Below, piece after piece: positions 15,935 to 21,516 of a DNA stretch of 21,516 nt. The stretch lies in contig JAEZHG010000178.1 of assembly GCA_023436945.1 (NCBI GenBank), forward strand, positions 1 to 21,516, in the 5' to 3' direction. Numbering within the stretch: the first letter of the stretch is position 1; each line of letters starts with the position of its first letter. Source of the stretch: Pseudomonadota bacterium (lineage in GTDB: Bacteria; Pseudomonadota; Alphaproteobacteria; Caulobacterales; Caulobacteraceae). Below the pieces are notes generated by a model. The model had not been told where the DNA came from, did no database searches, and worked only from the letters and a program-made list of their open reading frames with translations. Made by a program: the position numbers and the translations under genes.

Positions 15935-15965
15935 AGGGGCGCATCTTCGGATGTGCCCCTTTTTC
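15935..15965 (+). terminator. Rho-independent terminator with a C(UUCG)G tetraloop
   Basis: AGGGGCGCATC (15935-15945) and GATGTGCCCCT (15950-15960) pair over 11 bp with one G-U pair, closing a TTCG loop with the extra-stable C-G closing pair. A TTTTT run follows at 15960-15964. It ends the ABC/aminopeptidase operon 21 nt after its stop. Confidence 0.92.
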
Positions 15966-16077
15966 TATGCGCCAAACAAAAAGAACCGGAGAGCCTTGAG
16001 GCCCGCCGGTCCAGGGATTGTCCTGCGCTTGCAGGGGAGAAGTGACGCGACGATGCCCGCATATAACCGCTCGCGCT

Positions 16078-16091
16078 TTGACCTAGATCAT
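16078..16091. promoter_or_regulatory. FNR/FixK-like box upstream of the prepilin peptidase gene
   Basis: TTGAC-CTAG-ATCAT matches the FNR/FixK consensus TTGAT-N4-ATCAA at 8 of 10 defined positions with correct spacing. It lies 71 nt upstream of the chosen ATG at 16163, in a 249-nt intergenic region otherwise holding only the preceding terminator. An oxygen-linked regulator could act here; two mismatches leave this uncertain. Confidence 0.3.
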
Positions 16092-16162
16092 AGGTGACAG
16101 AACATTGTGCACAGAACCGCCAAGCCTGCTCTCGCCAAGCGGAGCCGTGACCGTTAGGCTTG

Positions 16163-16855
16163 ATGCTCTCGGGCGACCCAGTGGGAGCCGTTAATCTGCA
16201 AAAGGCGATGGCCGTGCTGCTTACCGGACTGGTTCTGATCGTTTTATCGCTGGTCGCAGGCTGGATCATTGCGCGGATCAGCTTTCGCCTGCCGCAAAAT
16301 CCCGAACCTGTAAAAGCGCGCCGCTATTGGGTTCTGCCCCTCGCCTGCGCGGCTATTGCCGCCATCGCCACGGCATGGAGCCATTATCACCAGTATGGTG
16401 TGCTGGCGGCGGTATTCACTACCGTTCTGGGCTGGCAGCTACTGCTGGTCGGTATCGTTGATGCCGAGAATTTCTGGCTGCCCGATGTGCTGACCATCCC
16501 GCTGGCGCTTACGGGCTTGGCCGCCAATGTGTTTCTCGAGCCGCCGCTGGGTCAGGGCTGGATGGTGTCTGTGCTCTCGGCCCTGTTCGCCTTCTGCGGG
16601 CTTTGGCTGCTGGCCTTCATCTACAAGCTGGTGCGCAAGAAAAAAGGCATGGGCGCAGGCGATCCCATCCTGCTCGCCGCAGGCTGCGCATGGGTCGGAT
16701 TTGCAAAAGTGCTCAACGTTTTGCTGTGGTCCAGCGCCAGCGCACTGGTCCTGATCATCGTGTTGCGCCTGATGAAAAAGGATGTGGGATTCGGCACCCG
16801 CATCCCCTTTGGCACCTTCCTGGCGCTGGGCGTCTGGATGAGCTGGCTGCTCTAG
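16163..16855 (+). CDS. Prepilin peptidase (A24 family, type IV leader peptidase-like) lacking the methylase zinc domain
   Basis: Start: ATG at 16163, after an in-frame TTG; the ribosome site is weak, so an internal start such as the ATG at 16208 is possible. The 230-residue product has about six to seven membrane helices. Both aspartyl-protease motifs are present: D100 in VGIVDAENFWLPD and D167 in KGMGAGDPILLA (the GxGD motif). Such enzymes remove the leader of type IV pilins or type II secretion pseudopilins on the cytoplasmic side. Bifunctional PilD/GspO proteins carry an N-terminal CxxC zinc/methylase domain; here that region is only a helix and FRLPQ, without cysteines. No pilin or secretion gene is in the window. 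The stop overlaps the stop of the convergent next gene by 4 nt. Confidence 0.85.
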   Translation: MLSGDPVGAVNLQKAMAVLLTGLVLIVLSLVAGWIIARISFRLPQNPEPVKARRYWVLPLACAAIAAIATAWSHYHQYGVLAAVFTTVLGWQLLLVGIVDAENFWLPDVLTIPLALTGLAANVFLEPPLGQGWMVSVLSALFAFCGLWLLAFIYKLVRKKKGMGAGDPILLAAGCAWVGFAKVLNVLLWSSASALVLIIVLRLMKKDVGFGTRIPFGTFLALGVWMSWLL

Positions 16856-17754
16856 ATCAGCCCGAGGCTGAGGAAAGACTGGGCCGCCTTCAGGTCCCCG
16901 ACTTCCATCTTTACCCGCGCCACCGTGTCGTCACGGAACAGAAACTCGACCCAGAACTCCTCGCGCGGGTCCAGTGTTTCAAGGGCGGTGACGGCGCTCT
17001 GCGGGAACAGCCATGCCTCGCCCTGTCGCTGGCCGCGCACCAGAAGGGGCTGCGAGGCGGCCACCTGACGTGAGGCAAAAACGGTTCTGCGCGCCGACAA
17101 GGCCGGAACCACCGCACGTCCAGCCGAAGCCACCATGGGGCGCGGCATCAGGTCCTGGTCACGCATGACAATACGCGCGGCATAGGGGCGGGCACGACCT
17201 GCGAACGAGACCACCGCCATCACCTGCATATCCTGCGAATCCTTGCCCGTCAGGCCAAAGCGCACGGGCGATGCCCCGACCTTGGCCTGTTGCATCACGC
17301 GCCAACTGGATTGTGAACTGGAGAAGCGATCTACCATCCAGCCACTGTCCTTGGCCGGAAAATCGATACGCGCCGCACGGGTCCAGCGGGTAAAGGCGTG
17401 TTCGATCCGTCCCCTGACGACGCCAAGTTCATTATCGGCACACGCTGTTTCATCCGCACGTGCTTCGGCACGGCGTTCCAACTGCATCACATCGCGCGGG
17501 TTCAGTCCCTCGCGTAGCAGCGCGCCACGGGTCTGAAGCGCCGCCGCACCCAAGGCCACGCCAATCGCACTGTCGAACAGTCTGCATTTACGATCAGCCG
17601 CCAGAACGAAGCTGCGTTCATAAAAGGTCTGGGCCGTCTGTGCCGTAGCTGTGCCTGCCATCATCACACAGGCAGACACACCAGCCAGCACAAGGCCGAC
17701 AGGGCGTTTTAGCGATGAAACGCTGACGAATGGAGCGCGACCGACTATGTTCAT
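16852..17754 (-). CDS. Exported protein of unknown function
   Basis: ATG at 17754 gives 300 residues. The frame extends upstream to 17904, but that part is not conserved-looking and lacks a signal sequence. Residues 1 to about 37 form a signal peptide (basic start, hydrophobic core LVLAGVSACVMMAG, cleavage near TATA|Q). The mature part has two early cysteines, in RKCRLF and ETACADNE, which could form a disulfide. A helical first third (heptad-like RRAEARADE region) is followed by a beta-rich second half. I recognise no domain. It is divergent from DUF1491 with 56 nt between starts and convergent with the prepilin peptidase, their stop codons overlapping in CTAG (16852-16855). Likely periplasmic; function not assignable. 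Confidence 0.75.
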   Translation of the reverse strand: MNIVGRAPFVSVSSLKRPVGLVLAGVSACVMMAGTATAQTAQTFYERSFVLAADRKCRLFDSAIGVALGAAALQTRGALLREGLNPRDVMQLERRAEARADETACADNELGVVRGRIEHAFTRWTRAARIDFPAKDSGWMVDRFSSSQSSWRVMQQAKVGASPVRFGLTGKDSQDMQVMAVVSFAGRARPYAARIVMRDQDLMPRPMVASAGRAVVPALSARRTVFASRQVAASQPLLVRGQRQGEAWLFPQSAVTALETLDPREEFWVEFLFRDDTVARVKMEVGDLKAAQSFLSLGLI

Positions 17755-17810
17755 AGTCACGCTCACTACCCCATCCGGTTTTCCGGTAGGTTTGCAATCA
17801 AGGTTACCAA

Positions 17811-18167
17811 TTGCTTCTTTCCACCGATGTCTGGGTGTCTGCCCTGATCCGCCGCGCCGAACTGGAAGGGGCATTTGCCACCGTCGTGCGCAAAGGCGAT
17901 GCACGTGCAGGCGATGTGGTAGTGAAGTCCTATAATACCTCCACCCGCACGGCCCGTCTCTTCAGCCAGTCTCTGGATATGGAAGGACAGCCCCTATGGA
18001 TTCAGCCTGTGGCCAGCGAAATGGAATCCGAACTGGATGCCTATCTGGAGCGCCGTCGCAAATATGATCCTGATCTGTGGGTGGTCGAGATCGAGGATCG
18101 TCAAGGCCGCCACTTCATACAGGACAAGGTCGAGGGTGAAGGCCCGTCCAAACCTGCCGGATACTGA
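17811..18167 (+). CDS. DUF1491 family protein (TTG start)
   Basis: This 118-residue protein has the DUF1491 layout: start region TDVWVSALIRRAELEGAFA, then VVRKGDARAGDVVVKSYN, a central LWIQP strand, and a charged helix ESELDAYLERRRKYDPDLWVVEIEDR near the end. TTG at 17811 is preferred because AAGG lies at 17800-17803, 7 nt upstream, and the family begins almost exactly here. The family is nearly confined to Alphaproteobacteria and has no established function. A following hairpin (18192-18218, one bulge, no T-run) may attenuate transcription weakly. Confidence 0.85.
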   Translation: MLLSTDVWVSALIRRAELEGAFATVVRKGDARAGDVVVKSYNTSTRTARLFSQSLDMEGQPLWIQPVASEMESELDAYLERRRKYDPDLWVVEIEDRQGRHFIQDKVEGEGPSKPAGY

Positions 18168-18191
18168 GCCTGCAATTTTTATATGCTGAAT

Positions 18192-18218
18192 CCGGCGTTC
18201 ACCCCGTTCGTGAACCGG
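18192..18218 (+). other. Hairpin between the DUF1491 gene and the small downstream gene
   Basis: CCGGCGTTCAC (18192-18202) pairs with GTGAACCGG (18210-18218), with one bulged C and a 7-nt loop. There is no T-run, so it is not a standard terminator. A second small hairpin, GAGCC-AGAA-GGCTC (18252-18265), lies in the leader of the next gene. Either could modulate expression; neither is proven. Confidence 0.35.
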
Positions 18219-18289
18219 ACCTCAAGCCTGCCCCTCTAAACAGGGTGACAAGAGCCAGAAGGCTCATCAGGCGAAATAAGGGGTCGCCC

Positions 18290-18670
18290 ATGCTGTTTTT
18301 GTTGAACGATATGGTGTTCGAACTTGAGCACACCTGCCCGGCACCGGCGCGTGATTACCGTCGCTTCTCGCCGCTCGATCTGGATTCGATCATCGAACTG
18401 GGCTGCGAACTCTATGCCGAAGACCCTCTGTTCCACCGCAACCACCCCGAGCGTGCGCGCCGTCTGGCGTGGCTGATCTGCCAAAAGACCGAAGGCGTGA
18501 ACGCGGCCCTGTTTGCCGCCCCCGAGGCGGGCTGTGCGCCGGAACTGGTGGAGCCGCGCTTCTGCACCCTACCCGACAATGCCATCCAGCAACTGTTCGA
18601 TCGTGACCGCAGCGGCCAACTGGATGCCGTAACCGCAGACAAGGCCGTATGGGGCCGACTGGCCGCTTAA
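18290..18670 (+). CDS. Small cytoplasmic protein of unknown function
   Basis: ATG at 18290 with AAGGGG about 6 nt upstream gives 126 residues; an upstream in-frame GTG at 18245 has no ribosome site. No signal peptide or membrane helix is seen. The protein has four cysteines (HTCP, LGCE, LICQ, AGCA) plus one in RFCT, and a helical middle (PERARRLAWLICQ). Near the C-terminus, DRDRSGQLDAVT resembles an EF-hand loop (D-x-D-x-S-G) but has Thr where position 12 needs Glu/Asp. I recognise no family. It follows DUF1491 on the same strand after 122 nt. Confidence 0.65.
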   Translation: MLFLLNDMVFELEHTCPAPARDYRRFSPLDLDSIIELGCELYAEDPLFHRNHPERARRLAWLICQKTEGVNAALFAAPEAGCAPELVEPRFCTLPDNAIQQLFDRDRSGQLDAVTADKAVWGRLAA

Positions 18671-18733
18671 GCTCTATAGCTTGCTACATTAACAAGATCA
18701 GTGTTCTCTCTGTGAAAATCAGAGGGGACATAT

Positions 18734-20284
18734 ATGACGGCGATCACTGGCGGTGCTTTCAAGCGCCTGACTCTATCGGCACTGGCCGCGTTCGCATTAT
18801 CCGCCCTCACCCCCGTACAGGCATCGGCCGAATGGCTGAAAGCCGAAAGCAAACGCTTCATCGTCTATAGTGCAGGTGGCGAGCGCGAACTGCGCGCTAT
18901 GGTCACCGAGCTGGAAAACTTCGACTATGTGCTGCGCTTCTTTACCGGCACCAGTCAGGACGTCGTCACCCACCGCAAACTGCCCGTCTATGTGACGACC
19001 ACGTCTGGACTGAACACAGTCTGGCCGGGATCCAGCGACCGTATCTCAGGCTTCTATATGACCTCAGACGAGGACATCTTCGCCGTGGCCACGCGCGAGG
19101 ATAATTTCCATGTCCTGAAGCACGAATACGCGCACCACTTCATGAAGCAGGAGTTCAACTACCCCTATCCGGGTTGGTACATTGAGGGCTTCGCGGAATA
19201 TTACGCTCCGGCCGAAATCAACCGGAACGTCATCATGGTTGGCCGTCCGAACATGGACCGCGCCCAGGCCTTGAGCTGGCTGCAGTGGATGCCGATGAGC
19301 GAACTGCTGTCCAGCCGCCCGCTGTCGCAAAGCCGATATTCAGACAGCTACTATCCTTTGGCGTGGCTGCTGACCCACTGGTTCAACGGCGACGATTCCC
19401 GACGCCCGCAACTGACAGCCTATCTGCGTGATGTGGGTCGTGGCAGCGATCCGGTCGAGGCGATGGAACGCGCCACCGGAATGAACAGCCAGCAACTGCG
19501 CCAGACCCTGCGTCGCTATGTTAACGGTCGTATTCCCTATACGGGCGTGCGGACCGAACTGCCGCCTGTGGCCATGGAAATCAGCCGCCTTCCGCGCTCG
19601 GCCGATGATCTTCTGCTGCTGGGCCAGCAACTGAAGGTTACGGTTTCGGATGAGACAAAAGCCTCGACCCTTGCCACCATCCGCCAACGTGCCGAGCGGC
19701 ACCCTGACGACGCACTGGCCTTGGTCACCCTCGCCCACGCAGAGCTGCATAACGGCAAGGATCCACAAAAGGCCGAGGAGGTGCTGAACCGCCTGCTGGC
19801 TATAGATCCGAACCACGTAGAGGGGCTGCAGTATATGGCCCGCATCTACATAGACCGCGCCGCTGATGCCGAGGATTATGACGCCTCGATCGCCCTGCGC
19901 CGTCAGGCCCAGACCTATCTGGCCCGCGCCTATCAGGCCGATGACGCCAACTACATCACCTATATGCTGCTGGCGCGGAACCGGAACGGTGCCGAGGATT
20001 TCCCCAACACCAACGATCTCGAAACCATGTCACTGGCCTATGAACTGGCCCCGCAACTGCCCGAGGTCAGCCTGAACTACGCACAGGCGCTGCTGTTCCA
20101 TAACCGTCGCCAAGAGGCGATACGCATCATCGAGATCGTCGCCAACAATCCGCACGGCACATCGCAAGGTGTACGCGACCTGCTCAGCCATGCGCGGGGC
20201 ATCTCCGTCGAACAACTCAGTGCCGAGGAAGAGGCCATTCGCCAGCGTGGCGAGGAAGAAGCCGGCGAGGGAGAGGGCGGCTAA
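18734..20284 (+). CDS. Secreted gluzincin-type metallopeptidase-like protein with TPR-like repeats
   Basis: The 516-residue product starts at the ATG at 18734 (AGAGGGG upstream at about 18720). Residues 1-32 form a signal peptide ending at QASA. A zinc motif HEYAH lies at 130-134, and GWYIEGFAEYY supplies the third ligand, most likely E151 (x16 spacing) as in DUF1570/peptidase-MA-like gluzincins. Residues about 290-480 are helical repeats with TPR character (for example ALALVTLAHAELHNG, AEEVLNRLLAIDPNHVEGLQY). The C-terminal tail is very acidic (EEEAIRQRGEEEAGEGEGG). It is probably a periplasmic or outer-membrane-facing protease whose repeats hold a substrate or partner. The target is unknown. 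Confidence 0.82.
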   Translation: MTAITGGAFKRLTLSALAAFALSALTPVQASAEWLKAESKRFIVYSAGGERELRAMVTELENFDYVLRFFTGTSQDVVTHRKLPVYVTTTSGLNTVWPGSSDRISGFYMTSDEDIFAVATREDNFHVLKHEYAHHFMKQEFNYPYPGWYIEGFAEYYAPAEINRNVIMVGRPNMDRAQALSWLQWMPMSELLSSRPLSQSRYSDSYYPLAWLLTHWFNGDDSRRPQLTAYLRDVGRGSDPVEAMERATGMNSQQLRQTLRRYVNGRIPYTGVRTELPPVAMEISRLPRSADDLLLLGQQLKVTVSDETKASTLATIRQRAERHPDDALALVTLAHAELHNGKDPQKAEEVLNRLLAIDPNHVEGLQYMARIYIDRAADAEDYDASIALRRQAQTYLARAYQADDANYITYMLLARNRNGAEDFPNTNDLETMSLAYELAPQLPEVSLNYAQALLFHNRRQEAIRIIEIVANNPHGTSQGVRDLLSHARGISVEQLSAEEEAIRQRGEEEAGEGEGG

Positions 20285-20290
20285 TACGCC

Positions 20291-20797
20291 CTAGCCGATA
20301 CCCTTGGCGTGTTCGCGAACGGCTTTAAGGCCATTCATCAGTTTCTGGTTGTTGGGCGTGTTCTGGCAACCGGAGTTCATGATCAGGCGAATGGCACTGA
20401 CATGGACATGCACGGCTTCGTTCTTCCACGTCCCGCGCTCTTTCATCGCCTCGATGGTGTCGCACAGGCTGTAAACCGCATCATAGAGCGGGCCTGTATC
20501 AAAGAAGCCCGCCACGCTCAGTACCGCGCTGGCCGCACGATAGAGGCCGTCGAAGTCCTGCAGGTCTTCGTTGGAGAGATATTCAAGCTCGGTGATCGAA
20601 CGCTCGATGGCCTTCATGGCGTCGGCCTTGTGGCCTTGCAGACGCTCGTTGGTACGACGCTGGATATCGGCCAGCGACAGTCCGCCCGGCTGGGCCATCT
20701 TGCTAGACAGGCTGGTGACAACCTTGATGGCGCGGGCGTTTTCATTATCGCCCACGGCCGTGCCTGCGCTGGTTTTGGTTTCAAAGGGCTTGTTCAA
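20291..20797 (-). CDS. Helical protein of unknown function, coupled to a CheY-like gene (TTG start)
   Basis: TTG at 20797 starts a 168-residue protein and overlaps the stop of the upstream CheY-like gene by 4 nt (TTGA), so translation is probably coupled; ATG at 20698 is a shorter alternative. After a polar N-terminus (about 45 residues) the rest is predicted helical by eye, with segments at 45-75 (TNERLQGHKADAMKAIERS), 80-100, 105-125 and 130-165. No signal peptide or membrane helix is seen. Two cysteines (SLCD, SGCQ) are present. The helical bundle and the receiver neighbour suggest a signalling partner such as a phosphotransfer-like or adaptor protein, but I see no Hpt histidine motif. It ends only 6 nt from the stop of the convergent metallopeptidase gene. 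Confidence 0.7.
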   Translation of the reverse strand: MNKPFETKTSAGTAVGDNENARAIKVVTSLSSKMAQPGGLSLADIQRRTNERLQGHKADAMKAIERSITELEYLSNEDLQDFDGLYRAASAVLSVAGFFDTGPLYDAVYSLCDTIEAMKERGTWKNEAVHVHVSAIRLIMNSGCQNTPNNQKLMNGLKAVREHAKGIG

Positions 20798-21381
20798 AGT
20801 TGAACTCTCTGAGGTTTCAGCAGGGCATCAATGTCGGCCTGATCCATATTGGCCTCCTTGGCGATGCCGATATGGGCGGACAGGTCGCCTGCACGGCGGC
20901 CCCGCTCACCCAGTGGAGGTCCAAAGTTGCGAACACGACGGTCGGGGCCGGCATAGGTTTCGCATTCGATAAACTCGCGCTGGTCCTGCGCCAGCCAGAC
21001 CACCCGCTTGAGCAGAACAGACGGGGTGATGGGCTTCACGATAATGAAGCTGGCCCCGCAGTCGCGGCTCTCGCGCACCTTTGACTGGGTGGCGTGTCCG
21101 GTCACCATGATGACGGGCGTGAAGCGCAGCGGCGCAGGCGTCTCGCGTCGCAGCCAGCGCGTGAACGCATAGGAATCCATCTCTGGATCGGAACAGTCGA
21201 TGATAATCAGATCGACCGAGCGGGATTTCAGAATCTCGACAGCCTGAACAGCCGATGAGGCCTTGATCTGCTCGCGAACACCGAAACCTACAACCACAGA
21301 GCTGAGCATGTTCAATGCCTGCTCGTTGTCGTCGATCAACAGAACCGAGGAGTTCTCGAGATTGATCTTTTCTTCGTTCAT
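20794..21381 (-). CDS. CheY-like receiver protein with duplicated arginine-rich tail (candidate Cle-type c-di-GMP effector)
   Basis: ATG at 21381 shares one base with the upstream stop (TGATG), fixing the start; 195 residues. The receiver domain (about 10-130) has all key residues: acidic pair D17/D18 (LLIDDN), phosphoacceptor D62 (LIIIDCSDPEMD), T94 (MVTGHA) and K116 (IVKPI). There is no DNA-binding output domain. Instead, after a helix, residues 143-167 read ETYAGPDRR...GERGRRAGD, two Arg-rich half motifs. Alphaproteobacterial Cle proteins bind c-di-GMP through such an arginine-rich stretch and tune the flagellar motor. Whether this protein does so is inference. The C-terminus (MDQADIDALL) is short and acidic. 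Confidence 0.85.
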   Translation of the reverse strand: MNEEKINLENSSVLLIDDNEQALNMLSSVVVGFGVREQIKASSAVQAVEILKSRSVDLIIIDCSDPEMDSYAFTRWLRRETPAPLRFTPVIMVTGHATQSKVRESRDCGASFIIVKPITPSVLLKRVVWLAQDQREFIECETYAGPDRRVRNFGPPLGERGRRAGDLSAHIGIAKEANMDQADIDALLKPQRVQL

Positions 21382-21516
21382 CAATCGAAAAGCAGAAGGT
21401 CGCCGGAGGACCCGACACTATTATCGTTACCAATTACGCGGCCACGATGGGCGGCTTCCTGAAGGCGCTCGGCCATTTCCGCCAGAGGCAAGGCCGCCAG
21501 CGCCGTATCCATCGGC
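21381..21516 (-). CDS. 3'-terminal part of an unknown gene (runs off the window)
   Basis: Reading the - strand, an open frame enters from the window edge and ends in TGA at 21383-21381, overlapping the receiver gene's ATG by one base. The visible 44 residues are PMDTALAALPLAEMAERLQ, then EAAHRGRVIGNDN and a GDLLLFD ending. This is one amphipathic helix and a loose tail, too little to name a family. Its 1-nt overlap places it first in an operon with the receiver protein and the helical protein, so it is likely part of the same signalling module. Confidence 0.6.
   Translation of the reverse strand, partial: PMDTALAALPLAEMAERLQEAAHRGRVIGNDNSVGSSGDLLLFD

Noticed and set aside
15910..16269. A 119-residue frame on the - strand across the terminator and the start of the prepilin peptidase
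   Set aside because: It runs through a terminator hairpin and a known gene, with no recognisable family and no ribosome site; chance is the better explanation.
18245..18280. Hammerhead-ribozyme-like CTGATGAG on the - strand followed by a small stem
   Set aside because: The required GAAA core after stem II is missing and the other stems do not form, so the resemblance is limited to eight bases.
1..21516. Search for tRNA, rRNA, CRISPR repeats, insertion sequence ends, phage genes and defence systems
   Set aside because: None seen: no arrayed repeats, no transposase or integrase, and no defence-type domains. Gene order and composition look uniform.

Overview
The window looks like chromosome from an alphaproteobacterium, most probably Caulobacteraceae (Asticcacaulis/Brevundimonas/Phenylobacterium-like). 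This rests on GC-rich codon use, a DUF1491 protein, the group 2 Mrp operon with a fused mrpA-mrpB, a permease/M1-peptidase fusion of a kind seen in this clade, and a CheY-like protein with a GPDRR tail. The genus is inference. I see no IS element, prophage, CRISPR array, tRNA or rRNA, so this reads as ordinary core and near-core genome.

Layout. 1-2028 (+): the 3' part of a KstD/fumarate-reductase-like flavoprotein, then a bile acid:sodium symporter family transporter, closed by a bidirectional terminator. 2112-3616: a COQ4-family gene (-) divergent from a TetR-family regulator (+), with two perfect inverted repeats between or at their starts. 3851-9851 (+): a complete six-gene Mrp cation/proton antiporter operon (AB fusion, C, D, E, F, G) in which every junction overlaps by 1-4 nt. 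Its leader holds two dyads, and a strong terminator closes it. 9926-11164 (-): a secreted M19 dipeptidase-like protein with altered metal-site residues. 11430-15913 (+): an ABC ATPase and a 1193-residue protein joining ABC-2-type membrane blocks to a zinc M1 aminopeptidase domain, ended by a UUCG-loop terminator. 16163-16855 (+): a prepilin peptidase without the methylase zinc domain, sharing a CTAG stop overlap with a convergent exported protein of unknown function (-). 17811-20284 (+): DUF1491, a small unknown protein, and a secreted HEXXH metallopeptidase with TPR-like repeats. 20291-21516 (-): a translationally coupled three-gene group (partial gene, CheY-like receiver protein, helical unknown protein).

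How the genes may work together. The Mrp operon is a self-contained Na+/H+ or K+/H+ antiporter for alkaline or salt stress. The divergent dipeptidase and ABC/aminopeptidase genes suggest envelope peptide handling. The last cluster looks like a motility or surface-signalling module: its receiver protein carries a duplicated arginine-rich tail resembling that of Cle (CheY-like c-di-GMP effector) proteins. The least understood and most interesting items are the permease-aminopeptidase fusion, the Cle-like cluster and the COQ4/TetR pair with its candidate operators.
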